From positions 124,001-188,000 of the forward strand of contig NZ_MUNQ01000005.1 in NCBI RefSeq assembly GCF_002001165.1: a stretch of 64,000 nucleotides of DNA. Reading direction: 5' to 3'. The notes beneath the pieces were generated by a model, which worked only from the letters and a program-made list of their open reading frames with translations, was not told where the DNA came from and ran no database searches. The DNA comes from Rhodanobacter sp. C05 (GTDB lineage Bacteria; Pseudomonadota; Gammaproteobacteria; Xanthomonadales; Rhodanobacteraceae). How positions within the stretch are numbered: position 1 is the first letter of the stretch; each line of letters begins with the position of its first letter. Positions 14,624 through 24,048 of this stretch are shown here, piece by piece. The position numbers and the translations under genes are program-made.

Positions 14624-15997
14624 CTACACGCTGGCTACGTCGCGGCAATGCAGGCTCAAGCGCGCACCACTTTCGCTGTCGGCAATCTGCAGCGTGTAGC
14701 CATGCAGGCGCGCGATCGCGCTGACGATGCTCAGGCCCAGTCCGGAACCTGGCGTGCTGCGGCAACTCTCCGCCCGATAGAAGCGTCGCGTCACGGCGAC
14801 GCGCTGGTCAACCGGAATACCCGGCCCGCTGTCACACACGTCTACCCATGGACCGTCTTCGGCAGCACGCGCGCGGATAACCACACGGCCACCTGGCGGC
14901 GTGAATTTGATCGCGTTGCCGACCAGGTTGCTGAAGGCTTCCAGTAATAGGTGCCGATCCGCCCTGATCATCGGCAGCGACGGGAGTTGAAGCTCCAATT
15001 GCTGGCCGCGATCTTCGGCCAGCGGTAGATACAGTGCATGCACTTCGCGCAGGATCTCGGCCAGATCAACCTGGTCGAAGCCGGCGCGGCGTTGCTGATT
15101 CTCCAGCTCCGAAATCCGCAGCAGCGCACGGAAGCGATTGAGCAGCGCATCGGTGTCAACCAGGCAGGCCTCCAACGTCGCGTTCTCGCTGCTGTCTTCG
15201 TCGAACTGTTGCTGCAGCCGGTATATCCGCGCGCGCAGACGGGTCAGCGGCGTGCGCAGGTCATGCGCGATGTTGTCGCAGACACCTTTCACTTCACCGA
15301 GCAGGCGTTCGATCTCGTCGAGCATCGCATTGACGATGCCGGCCAGCATGTCCAGCTCATCGCCACGTCGGCTTACCGGCAGGCGTTGGGCCAGATCGCC
15401 ACGCATGATCGGCAACGTGGCTTCGCGAATCGCGTGCACGCGCCGCAAGGGCCCGCGGGTAAGCAGCCAGCCACCGAGCAGGCCAGGCACCACGGTCAGT
15501 GACATGCCCCACAACAACGCCTGCAGGATGATCGTGCCGATCCGGTCGACGATGCTGGTATCTCGCGAGACCAGCAGGATGTGTCCGTCCTCGAGACGCA
15601 CGGCCGCCGCACGCACGCTGACATGTGCGTGGCCATCGTTGCGCTTGAGACCTTGCGGCACGATGGCTACCGGGCCATTCACCACCACCTTCGGCGGCAG
15701 CGCGGTAATCGTGCCTGCCAGTGGCCTTCCATGTGCGTCGAATAGTCCCCACGCATTGAGTTGCCGGGTCTCCAGCGAAACATAATCGTTCAACGCATGC
15801 CGCCGCGTGGGCTCGTCCAGCATCGAGAAATAATCCGCCTGACGACCGATCAGCTCGTTGGAGACGCGCGTCAGATAGCTCGCCGCCTGCCAGTGGATCA
15901 GGCCGATCACCACGATACCCCACAGCGCGAAAAACGAGCCGTAGATCAGGATCAGGCGTGCGGTGGTGGAACGCCAGTTGTCAGTCAGTCTGCGCAA
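14624..15997 (-). CDS. Sensor histidine kinase
   Basis: This 457-residue membrane kinase has TM segments at about residues 14-36 and 158-182 flanking a ~120-residue periplasmic sensor, then a HAMP region (about 183-238). The H-box has phospho-acceptor H245 in NIAHDLRTPL. The HATPase domain shows the N-box NLVGNAIKF, G1 DSGPGIP and G2 GSGLGLSIV. Its start overlaps the end of the response-regulator gene by 17 bases, so the two form a coupled pair. The signal sensed is unknown. Its position directly upstream of the RND pump genes suggests, but does not prove, that it controls the pump. Confidence 0.93.
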   Translation of the reverse strand: MRRLTDNWRSTTARLILIYGSFFALWGIVVIGLIHWQAASYLTRVSNELIGRQADYFSMLDEPTRRHALNDYVSLETRQLNAWGLFDAHGRPLAGTITALPPKVVVNGPVAIVPQGLKRNDGHAHVSVRAAAVRLEDGHILLVSRDTSIVDRIGTIILQALLWGMSLTVVPGLLGGWLLTRGPLRRVHAIREATLPIMRGDLAQRLPVSRRGDELDMLAGIVNAMLDEIERLLGEVKGVCDNIAHDLRTPLTRLRARIYRLQQQFDEDSSENATLEACLVDTDALLNRFRALLRISELENQQRRAGFDQVDLAEILREVHALYLPLAEDRGQQLELQLPSLPMIRADRHLLLEAFSNLVGNAIKFTPPGGRVVIRARAAEDGPWVDVCDSGPGIPVDQRVAVTRRFYRAESCRSTPGSGLGLSIVSAIARLHGYTLQIADSESGARLSLHCRDVASV

Positions 15998-16661
15998 GGC
16001 TGTACCCCGAGCCGCGTACGGTATGGATCAGCGGCGCACAACCCGCGGCATCGATCTTCTTGCGCAGACGGCCGATGTGCACGTCGATCAGGTTGGTGCC
16101 GGGATCGAAATGGAAACCCCATACCGTCTCGAAGATCATCGTACGGGTCAGCACCTGCCCCGCATGGCGCATCAGGAATTCCAGCAGCTTGAATTCGGTA
16201 GGCAGCAGCGACAGCTGGGTGTCGCCGCGGCGCACCACATGCCGCACCAGATCAAGCTCGAGATCGGCCACGCACAACAAGGTCTGCTGCGCTTGCTGCC
16301 GATGGCGCCGCAGCAGCACGTCCACCCGCGCCACCATCTCGTCGGGGGCAAACGGCTTGGTCAGGTAATCGTCGCCGCCGGCGCGCAGGCCGCGCACGCG
16401 TTCGTTCACGTCGCTGAGCGCGCTGATCATCAGCACCGGTGTGGCAATGCCCTGCCCGCGCAGCTGGGTCACCACGCTCAGTCCGTCCAGGCCGGGCAGC
16501 ATCAGGTCCAGCGTGATCGCGTCATAGCAGGGATCGGCTGCGCGCCGCAGCCCTTCGCGGCCATCCGCCACACGGTCGGTCTCGATGCCATGGCTGGCCA
16601 GTTCGGCCGCGATCTCGCGCGCCGTGACGTCGTCGTCCTCGATGACCAGAATGCGTGGCAT
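15981..16661 (-). CDS. OmpR-family response regulator
   Basis: The product (226 residues) has a receiver domain, with an acidic pocket in LVIEDDD, phospho-acceptor D52 in TLDLMLPG and a conserved K in LTKPF. A C-terminal winged-helix DNA-binding domain follows (LLPTEFKLLEFLM to VRGSGYSL). The ATG at 16661 gives the standard PRILVIEDD start; an in-frame ATG at 16679 would add six residues and cannot be excluded. It is cotranscribed with the kinase that follows and is likely regulator of the RND operon downstream. Confidence 0.93.
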   Translation of the reverse strand: MPRILVIEDDDVTAREIAAELASHGIETDRVADGREGLRRAADPCYDAITLDLMLPGLDGLSVVTQLRGQGIATPVLMISALSDVNERVRGLRAGGDDYLTKPFAPDEMVARVDVLLRRHRQQAQQTLLCVADLELDLVRHVVRRGDTQLSLLPTEFKLLEFLMRHAGQVLTRTMIFETVWGFHFDPGTNLIDVHIGRLRKKIDAAGCAPLIHTVRGSGYSLAQTD

Positions 16662-16701
16662 CGGCCTTGTTTCATTCAACGTGGGGTAACCAGCATAACG
16701 A

Positions 16702-16725
16702 AACGGCCTCCCGAAGGAGGCCGTT
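16702..16725 (-). terminator. Intrinsic terminator of rpoH
   Basis: A perfect 10-bp stem (AACGGCCTCC / GGAGGCCGTT) with a CGAA tetraloop lies 25 bases after the rpoH stop. On the minus strand it is followed by a short T-containing tract (TTTCGTT). It separates rpoH from the two-component system. Confidence 0.75.
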
Positions 16726-16749
16726 CGTGATGACTTCTGTATGCATCGC

Positions 16750-17607
<858 letters not shown>

Positions 17608-17637
17608 GGGTGGAACCTCCTAAGATGACGTCGAAGT

Positions 17638-17664
17638 TTAGCAGTCGGGTGCTATGAGTGCTAA
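17638..17664. promoter_or_regulatory. CIRCE-like HrcA operator upstream of rpoH
   Basis: The 27-base element is TTAGCAGTC, nine bases, GAGTGCTAA. It matches the CIRCE consensus (TTAGCACTC-N9-GAGTGCTAA) at 17 of 18 arm positions with the exact N9 spacer, and the palindrome extends one further base pair on each side. It lies 31-57 bases upstream of the rpoH start codon, inside the presumed leader. HrcA is the known CIRCE repressor; hrcA itself is not in this window. Confidence 0.8.
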
Positions 17665-17711
17665 ATCCCCGATTGGTTCAGCCCGGAAGGCTCCGAGCTA
17701 TAATGAACCGT

Positions 17712-17740
17712 ATAGTATATATATTTACACTCATTGTCCA
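17712..17740 (-). promoter_or_regulatory. Candidate rpoH promoter
   Basis: On the minus strand TGGACA (17740-17735) and TACTAT (17717-17712) are 17 bases apart, in an unusually AT-rich patch. This would place the transcription start just upstream of the CIRCE-like element. The -10 is only a four-of-six match and other -10-like hexamers lie nearby. Confidence 0.35.
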
Positions 17741-17780
17741 GCCCCTCACATGCCCCGACATGAGGGTCGCATGGCGCTGT

Positions 17781-18503
17781 TCAAGTAGGCGTGAAACCGC
17801 CCTGCAATGCGGAACGCGGCGGCAGCGACCAGTCGATGGGCATCTGGCCACGGGCTTCGAGGTAACGGTTGGCGGCAGAAAAGTGGCCGCAGCCAATAAA
17901 CCCCCGATGGGCCGACAGCGGTGAGGGGTGTACCGAGCTCAGCACACTGTGCCGACGGGTGTCGATCAACTGGCCCTTGCGCTGGGCGTAGGAACCCCAC
18001 AGCAGGAATACCAGGCCCTCGCGCTCGCGGTTGAGCGCATCGATCGCCGCATCGGTGAAACCTTCCCAGCCCTTGCCCTGATGCGCGCCGGCACGGCCAT
18101 CCTCCACCGTGAGCACGCTGTTGAGCAACAGCACGCCGCGATCAGCCCATGGCGTGAGGCAGCCATGGTCGGGACGCGCGATGCCAAGATCGCGCTGGAT
18201 TTCCTTGAAGATGTTTTCCAGCGACGGCGGCACTCGCACGCCGGGGCGCACCGAGAAGCACAGACCGTGTGCCTGACCCGGACCGTGGTACGGATCCTGA
18301 CCGAGGATCACCACTCGCACCGCATCGAACGGCGTGTGTTCGAATGCGGCGAAAATTTCCGGACCAGGCGGATAGATCCGCTTGCCGGCCTGCTTCTCGG
18401 CACGCAGGAATGCCGACAGCTGCTGCATGTCCGCGCGCTGCAGATACTCGCCCACACGCGCCTTCCACGACGGCTCCAGCCGGATCCGCTCCGCCTCGCT
18501 CAT
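17781..18503 (-). CDS. ung: Uracil-DNA glycosylase
   Basis: Family 1 UNG excises uracil from DNA at the start of base-excision repair. The 240-residue protein has the water-activating motif GQDPYHG with D70, and the HPSPLS motif with H192. The active-site [10 protein letters not shown] segment is present. The ATG overlaps the stop of the double-receiver gene by four bases (ATGA), so the two are translationally coupled. rpoH follows 173 bases downstream on the same strand. Confidence 0.96.
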   Translation of the reverse strand: MSEAERIRLEPSWKARVGEYLQRADMQQLSAFLRAEKQAGKRIYPPGPEIFAAFEHTPFDAVRVVILGQDPYHGPGQAHGLCFSVRPGVRVPPSLENIFKEIQRDLGIARPDHGCLTPWADRGVLLLNSVLTVEDGRAGAHQGKGWEGFTDAAIDALNREREGLVFLLWGSYAQRKGQLIDTRRHSVLSSVHPSPLSAHRGFIGCGHFSAANRYLEARGQMPIDWSLPPRSALQGGFTPT

Positions 18504-19342
18504 GCCTTGTCCGCGTGCTTGCGCAGGTGCTTTGCCACGCGCAACTGGAACAGCAGCTTGGTGATCAGCAGCTTCTCCTCGACTGGCTTCTCGACCAGGT
18601 CGTTGGCACCGGCCTTGATCAGCGCGGCCTGGTTGGCCGGATTCTCGTCGCCGGTCATTACCAGCACCGGCAACCGGCCCTTGCCGTAACCGAATTCGCC
18701 GCGGATGTGCTTGAGCAGATCGCCACCGGTCAACTCACCTTTCAGGCTGACATCGGTCAGCACCACGTCGGCACCGACCCAGCCCAGGGCACGGTCAGTC
18801 TCCAGCATCGCCAGTGCGTCCTCCACGCTGAGCACATGGCGTACGGTGAGGCCGATCTTCTCCAGCATGCGCCGAGTCGCCAAGGCCACCACGCGGCTGT
18901 CCTCGACGTAGAGCACCGTGCCTTCGGCAGTCGTCTGCGCGCTCACATAACCGCGGATGAATTCGGCCAGTGCCTGGAAACCGAGCGCCTTGTCGAAATA
19001 ATCGGTGACATGCTCGCCCAGCGAACGCCGGTGCAGACGATCCTCGACATCACCTGACACCACCACGATCGGCACATAGATCTGCGGCGCCGACTCGCGC
19101 ACGAAGCGCGCCAGCTCCAGCCCATCCATGTCGGGCAGCCGCAGCGCGATGGTGATGAAGTCGAACACACCCTCACCAAGCATCTTCTGCGCATCGGCAC
19201 CGCTGCCACAACCGACTACCTCGACGCCGGGCAGCTCGGCCTGCAGCACGCGGGTGATCAACTGCCGCACCACACGCGAACCGTCGACCACCAGCACGCG
19301 TGGTGCCTCGGTGAGCAGCCGGCTGCTGATATTTGTACTCAT
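18500..19342 (-). CDS. Tandem double-receiver response regulator
   Basis: The 280-residue protein consists of two receiver (REC) domains and no recognisable output domain. The first (about residues 15-130) has alanine (A66, TIALRLPD) where the phospho-acceptor aspartate should be, and only one acid in its VLVVDGS pocket, so it looks like a pseudo-receiver. The second (about 141-270) keeps D197 in VLTDVSL, the acidic pocket LYVEDS and the lysine in EKPV. The start at 19342 follows a modest AGGGA; a longer ORF to 19468 adds a non-conserved stretch. It ends in an ATGA overlap with ung. A role in protein-protein phospho-signalling is inferred; the partner kinase is unknown. Confidence 0.85.
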   Translation of the reverse strand: MSTNISSRLLTEAPRVLVVDGSRVVRQLITRVLQAELPGVEVVGCGSGADAQKMLGEGVFDFITIALRLPDMDGLELARFVRESAPQIYVPIVVVSGDVEDRLHRRSLGEHVTDYFDKALGFQALAEFIRGYVSAQTTAEGTVLYVEDSRVVALATRRMLEKIGLTVRHVLSVEDALAMLETDRALGWVGADVVLTDVSLKGELTGGDLLKHIRGEFGYGKGRLPVLVMTGDENPANQAALIKAGANDLVEKPVEEKLLITKLLFQLRVAKHLRKHADKA

Positions 19343-19483
19343 TCCCTGCTCATCCACCTGACCGGTGGCGATCCTTGCCGATGAACCTGCGGCCGCACCC
19401 CCTGCGACCGCTTCCATATATATCGATAGTGCACTGATCGTCGCCTCAACCGTTGCGATTCGTGTCACTTTGCCGCAAGACCG

Positions 19484-20464
19484 CTACACCGCCTTGCGCA
19501 ATTGCCATGCGCTTACCAGTCGCGCCCCCAGCCAGCCCAGCGCAGCAGCGGCCAGTGGCACCGCCAGCAACAGCCACAGCGGCAAGCCACCAACCTGCAG
19601 TTTGCCATCATATGCCTGACTCAACTGCGCCACCGGTCCAGCCAGTGCGAACTCGATCAGCACAGCCAGTAACGCCGCCAGGGTGCCACTGAACAGGCCG
19701 TACCAGATGCCGGCATAAAGGTAAGGTCTGCGCACGAACGCACTGCTGGCACCGACCAGCAGCAGCACACCGATTTCCTCGCTGCGACTGGCGATATCCA
19801 CGCGTACCGTATTGCCGACCACCAGCAGCGCCGCCAGCGCCAGCAGCGCGGCCAACACCAGTACTATGCGGTTGCCAACTCCGAGCAGTGCGTCCAGCCG
19901 TTGTCGCCAGCTTCCGCTGTCCTGCACTAGGTCGACGCTGTGCAGTTCACGCACGTCGCTCACCAGCCGCTCGACGGCAGCGGCGTCCAGGCCGTCGCGC
20001 GGCTGCAATTGCAGCACGTAGGGCAGCGGGTTGTTGTCCAGCGTCTGCAGGGCACCGGAGAAGCCCTGCATCTTCGCCAACTCATCCATGCCCTGCTGTG
20101 GGGTTTTCACCGTGACCGCAGCCACTTCGGGGCGATCGCCAAGTTGCCTGGCCAGCAGCTGAGCCTGCTGTGCGGTCTGACCGGGCTGCAGGAAGACGCT
20201 GACCGCCTGACTCTGGCCCAGTGCCTGGCCAAGCTTCTGCACATTGCCCAACAACAAGTAGAAAGCCAGCGGCAAAGCCAGCGCCAGGCCCATCACGGCA
20301 ATCGTCAAGAGACTGCCCAGCGGACGCGAGGCGAGCCGGCGCAGACTGGCCGCTGCGCTCCAGCCATGGTGTTCCTGCCAGTTGGCGAAACGGCGGCTGT
20401 GACTGTGTTCGTTGCGCGGAGTCTCCGCCGTGGGTGCCTGCAGCGTTTCCGGCGCCATGTTCAC
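19484..20464 (-). CDS. ftsX: Cell-division ABC transporter permease FtsX
   Basis: FtsX with FtsE forms the ATP-driven division complex that controls EnvC-dependent peptidoglycan hydrolysis. The ~326-residue protein has a cytoplasmic N-terminus, TM1 near residues 50-72, a ~100-residue periplasmic loop, and a FtsX domain with three further TM helices (starting near IVLVLAALLALAALLVVGN). The start is ambiguous: a GTG at 20464 overlaps the ftsE stop (GTGA), and an ATG lies two codons later at 20458; AGGAGG precedes both. The overlap supports coupled translation with ftsE. An EnvC-like protein is encoded at 5.9 kb. Confidence 0.94.
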   Translation of the reverse strand: MNMAPETLQAPTAETPRNEHSHSRRFANWQEHHGWSAAASLRRLASRPLGSLLTIAVMGLALALPLAFYLLLGNVQKLGQALGQSQAVSVFLQPGQTAQQAQLLARQLGDRPEVAAVTVKTPQQGMDELAKMQGFSGALQTLDNNPLPYVLQLQPRDGLDAAAVERLVSDVRELHSVDLVQDSGSWRQRLDALLGVGNRIVLVLAALLALAALLVVGNTVRVDIASRSEEIGVLLLVGASSAFVRRPYLYAGIWYGLFSGTLAALLAVLIEFALAGPVAQLSQAYDGKLQVGGLPLWLLLAVPLAAAALGWLGARLVSAWQLRKAV

Positions 20465-21138
20465 AACACCTCCTGTGCGGCGAGATCGGCCACCAGCCGG
20501 CCATGGTCAAGCACGATCACGCGCTTCTTCATGCGCTTGATCAGCGGCAGATCGTGACTGGCGATCAGCACCGTGGTGCCGACCTGCTGGAACTCGCCGA
20601 ACAGGCCCATGATCTCCACCGCTAGCTGCGGATCGAGGTTGCCGGTCGGCTCGTCGGCAATCAGCAGGGTCGGCCGCGCCACGATCGCACGGGCGATGCC
20701 GACACGCTGCTGTTCACCGGTGGACAGGGTTGCCGGCAACTGCCTTTCGTAGGCGAGCAAACCGACCTTCTCCAGAGCCGCGCGCACACGCCTGGCGCGT
20801 TCCGTGCGGGCAATGCCACCGATTACCAGCGGCAGCTCGACATTGGCAAACACCGTGCGCTCCATCAACAGGCGGTGATCCTGGAACACCATGCCGATCT
20901 GCCGGCGCCACTTTGGAATGCCGCTGCGACGGATCTTCGCCAGGCTCTTGCCGTCCATGCTGATCGTGCCATGCGAGGGGCGTTCGATCAGGCCGAGCAG
21001 CTTGAGCAGCGTGCTCTTGCCGGCGCCGGAATGGCCGGTGACGAAGGCCATCTCGCCAGTCGGCACCTCGAACGAAAGCTGCGACAGCGCCTCGTGGCCG
21101 CCCTCGTAGCGTTTGCTGACTTGATCAAAATGGATCAC
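20461..21138 (-). CDS. ftsE: Cell-division ABC transporter ATPase FtsE
   Basis: This 225-residue ATPase has Walker A GHSGAGKST, signature LSTGEQQRVGIARA, Walker B LLIADEPTGNLDP and a switch histidine in IASHDL. Length and sequence match FtsE rather than the related LolD. It is the first gene of the ftsE-ftsX pair. The gap of 254 bases to the upstream rhlB stop holds two small hairpins. Confidence 0.95.
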   Translation of the reverse strand: MIHFDQVSKRYEGGHEALSQLSFEVPTGEMAFVTGHSGAGKSTLLKLLGLIERPSHGTISMDGKSLAKIRRSGIPKWRRQIGMVFQDHRLLMERTVFANVELPLVIGGIARTERARRVRAALEKVGLLAYERQLPATLSTGEQQRVGIARAIVARPTLLIADEPTGNLDPQLAVEIMGLFGEFQQVGTTVLIASHDLPLIKRMKKRVIVLDHGRLVADLAAQEVL

Positions 21139-21271
21139 CGAGTATCCCCGAGCCTGCCTGCCGTCTTACCAGCGGCAAGGATAAGGGAAGCCGGCATCAA
21201 GATGCGGACTTCACGCACCGGCCGATCGTCGCCGATTCAGTCAGAGCGTGCGGATTCGGCAAGGAGCGACC

Positions 21272-21319
21272 GGATCATGGGTGATCCTCTGCGAATCAAG
21301 CATCCAGGTGCTTGATTCG
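21272..21319. repeat. Two adjacent small palindromes between rhlB and ftsE
   Basis: GGATCA-TGGG-TGATCC (21272-21287) is followed directly by an 11-bp perfect stem CGAATCAAGCA with a six-base loop (21292-21319). Neither has a T-run on either side, so they are not clear intrinsic terminators; they may be transcript-end or REP-like structures. Confidence 0.55.
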
Positions 21320-21392
21320 GCGTAGCCGAGTCCGGACATGTGCCGGCTTCGGCGCGTCGAGAAAGTGCAGGCCGCACCCTCTCAACCTGCGG

Positions 21393-23144
21393 CTACCGCC
21401 CGGTGAACAACCGGGTCAGTCGACGGAACAGGCCCGGCTTCTTCGGATGCGGATGGGCAGCGGGCACTCCGGCCGTTACCGCCACCTGACGCGACGGCCG
21501 ATTGCCGGCATGGCCGCCAGACTCGCCCGCATTGCGCTCACGTGACGGACGACGCTCGCCACGCGGGGCGCGGCTGCTGTCTGCCGTGACCGCGCTGTTC
21601 TGCCCGTTCGTCTCGACAGCGACGGCGCCGCCCTCGCGACGGCGATTGCGGCCACCACGACGGCGACGCGGTTTGCGCACACCCTCGGCCGCATCGTTGC
21701 CACCCGCATCCACAGCGGTGCTGGCCGCATTCGCGGTTGGCACGACAGCCGCTGCTTCGACATGACTGTCGACGACCGGCGTGGCCGGCTTGCGCTCGCG
21801 CGGCGGGCGTGAGCCCGTGCGGGATCCGCTTCGCTCACCATCGCGACTACCCGCCGGACCACGCGAACGACTCGGTTTATCGCCAGGACGTGGTGCCACC
21901 ACATCGCCAAACGCAGCGCTGTCGGCGGCGGCGTTGGCTGCAAACTCGGCATCGATCTCGCGCGACTTCGGCATGATCAGCAATTCCGGATCCATCGGTG
22001 CCACCGGAATGCTCTGGCCGATATAAGTCTCGATCTCCGGCAGCGACATCGCGTACAGGTCGCAGGCGAAGCTGATCGCATCGCCTTCGGCACCGAGGCG
22101 AGCGGTACGGCCGATGCGGTGCACGTAATCTTCCGCCTCGTGCGGCAGGTCGTAATTGAATACGTGGCTGACCGCGGGAATGTGCAGGCCGCGCGCGGCT
22201 ACGTCGGTGGCCACCAGGATGTCCAGCTGGCCGTCCTGGAAACGCTGCAGCAGCTTCTGCCGCTTCAGCTGCGGCACGTCGCCGGAGATCGCGCCGACGC
22301 GGCAACCGTGGCGCTTGACCCGCTCGGTGATGCGTTCGGCAGCGGCCTTGGTGTTGACGAAGATGATGCTGCGGCTCGGCTTGGTGCGGTCGAGCAGGTT
22401 CAGCAGCAGCGGCATCTTCTCTTCCTTGGCCGGGAAGTAGACCAGCTGGCGCACCTTGTCGGCGGTGACATTGTCGCTCTCCACCACCAGCTTCTCGGCG
22501 TTGTGCATGTGCTCGTAAGCCAGCTCCAGCACGCGGTGCGACAGCGTGGCGGAGAACAGCAGCACTTGCCGCTGCTCGCGCGCCGGCAGGCGGCGGAAGA
22601 TGAAGCGCACGTCCTTGATGAAGCCGAGATCGAACATGCGGTCGGCCTCGTCGATCACCATCACCTCGACGCTGTTGAGGCTGAACACGCCCTGCTTGTG
22701 ATAGTCGAGCAGGCGGCCCGGCGTGGCGATGATGATGTCGCAGCCATCTTTCAATTGCTGGCGCTGCTTGTCGTAATCGACACCGCCATAGATCAGCGCG
22801 GTGCGCAGGCCGGTATGGCGACCGATCGCCTTGGCATCCTTCTCGATCTGGATCGCCAGCTCGCGGGTCGGCGCGATGATCAGTGCGCGCGGATCGCTGT
22901 CCTTGCGCTCGGCCACGGCCGGACTGGTCAGCAGGCGGTTCATCAGGGCGACCAGGAAAGCGCAGGTCTTGCCGGTGCCGGTCTGCGCCTGGCCGGCGAC
23001 ATCGCGGCCGGTCAGCGCCAGCGGCAGGGTCATTTCCTGGATCGGCGTGCAGCGGGTGAAGCCGCTGTCGTCCAGGCCCTGCTGCAGCAGCGGCTGCAAA
23101 TCGAAATTGGCGAAGAAAGTATCGGTGAGTACGGTTTGTGACAT
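21393..23144 (-). CDS. rhlB: DEAD-box RNA helicase, RhlB-like with long basic tail
   Basis: This is an ATP-dependent RNA helicase, 583 residues. The core (about residues 1-400) has every DEAD-box motif: Q motif (GFTRCTPIQ), motif I AQTGTGKT, Ia [28 protein letters not shown] and [11 protein letters not shown]. coli RhlB is about 420 residues; here a further ~180-residue tail rich in R, G, S, P and A (including [13 protein letters not shown]) looks disordered and RNA-binding. Its place opposite trxA-rho matches the rhlB/trxA/rho neighbourhood known in gammaproteobacteria and supports RhlB over RhlE. RhlB normally works with RNase E in the degradosome. Confidence 0.88.
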   Translation of the reverse strand: MSQTVLTDTFFANFDLQPLLQQGLDDSGFTRCTPIQEMTLPLALTGRDVAGQAQTGTGKTCAFLVALMNRLLTSPAVAERKDSDPRALIIAPTRELAIQIEKDAKAIGRHTGLRTALIYGGVDYDKQRQQLKDGCDIIIATPGRLLDYHKQGVFSLNSVEVMVIDEADRMFDLGFIKDVRFIFRRLPAREQRQVLLFSATLSHRVLELAYEHMHNAEKLVVESDNVTADKVRQLVYFPAKEEKMPLLLNLLDRTKPSRSIIFVNTKAAAERITERVKRHGCRVGAISGDVPQLKRQKLLQRFQDGQLDILVATDVAARGLHIPAVSHVFNYDLPHEAEDYVHRIGRTARLGAEGDAISFACDLYAMSLPEIETYIGQSIPVAPMDPELLIMPKSREIDAEFAANAAADSAAFGDVVAPRPGDKPSRSRGPAGSRDGERSGSRTGSRPPRERKPATPVVDSHVEAAAVVPTANAASTAVDAGGNDAAEGVRKPRRRRGGRNRRREGGAVAVETNGQNSAVTADSSRAPRGERRPSRERNAGESGGHAGNRPSRQVAVTAGVPAAHPHPKKPGLFRRLTRLFTGR

Positions 23145-23534
23145 AAGGGGATTGAAAACCTTGCCTGACGGCGGCGTGATGTGCTGTGCCGCTTCAGGCG
23201 CCGGACATCGGCGCAGAGCGGTGCAGGACGGGTGCGCAATGCGCAGTGAAGCGGCTCAATGTCAGGGTCAACAAGGTCGCGCCGCGGCTGGCGACGCCAT
23301 GTTTGCCGGCGGTCTGACGGGCAGCCTGACAGGCTGCCCTTGAATCGTGCCCGGAGTTGCGCTGGAATGAAGACTTGCCGCCATGGCACCTCTTCTTCCT
23401 GCCCAACCCGCGCTTCATGGGCGCCTGAGTGTAGCTGATGACGGCCCCTGGCGTCGCCATCTCCTTGTTTTCCCGCCCTTGCCACCCCATTGTTTTGCAC
23501 CCGCCCTTTTTCGCCCCAGCCACGGAGATCCCCG
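23145..23534. other. Divergent rhlB/trxA intergenic region with hairpin
   Basis: This 390-base region should hold promoters for rhlB (leftward) and trxA (rightward). A strong hairpin with an eight-base-pair stem GGGCAGCC and five-base loop lies at 23319-23339, in what would be the rhlB leader. No confident promoter or gene was recognised; ORFs crossing it lack coding character. Confidence 0.5.
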
Positions 23535-23861
23535 GTGAGCGACCTGATTACCCATGTGAATGACGACGCCTTCGACGAGCAGGTGCTCAAATCCGAAACC
23601 CCGGTGTTGCTGGATTTCTGGGCAGAATGGTGCGGCCCGTGCAAGGCCATCGCCCCGATGCTGGACGAGCTGGCCAAGCAGTACGAAGGCAAGCTGCGCA
23701 TCGTCAAGGTGAACATCGACCACAATCAGCAGACCCCGCGCACCTATGGCGTACGCGGCATCCCGACCCTGATGGTGTTCAAGAACGGCAAGGTCGAAGC
23801 GACCCAGATCGGTGCCGTCAGCAAGGGTCAGCTGACCCAGATGATCGACAAGGCCATCTGA
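23535..23861 (+). CDS. trxA: Thioredoxin 1
   Basis: TrxA is the 108-residue cytosolic disulfide reductant. The active site WCGPC (C33, C36) and cis-proline GIPTL are canonical. The start is a GTG at 23535 with GGAGAT upstream; the ORF extending to 23490 would add an unusual arginine/proline-rich leader. rho follows 187 bases downstream, as in many gammaproteobacteria. Confidence 0.96.
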   Translation: MSDLITHVNDDAFDEQVLKSETPVLLDFWAEWCGPCKAIAPMLDELAKQYEGKLRIVKVNIDHNQQTPRTYGVRGIPTLMVFKNGKVEATQIGAVSKGQLTQMIDKAI

Positions 23862-24048
23862 TCCACCCGCTGCAAAACCGCTGCATCAAGCCGGTCCGGT
23901 TCAGGCCGGCCGGCTTGCGAGGCTTTACGCCGACACGCAGCGGGTGCTAGATTCATCGCGTCCGTCGGGACAGTCCTGTCCCCTTGCGCCTTCCGCGCGA
24001 CGCACACCCTCCCTCCTGTAATTCAACGGCGCCCCGCGAGGATTGCCC

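Noticed and set aside
17699..17704. A perfect TATAAT on the plus strand upstream of ung's 3' end
   Set aside because: It would drive antisense transcription into ung with no gene to serve and no good -35; it is probably part of the AT-rich rpoH promoter area.
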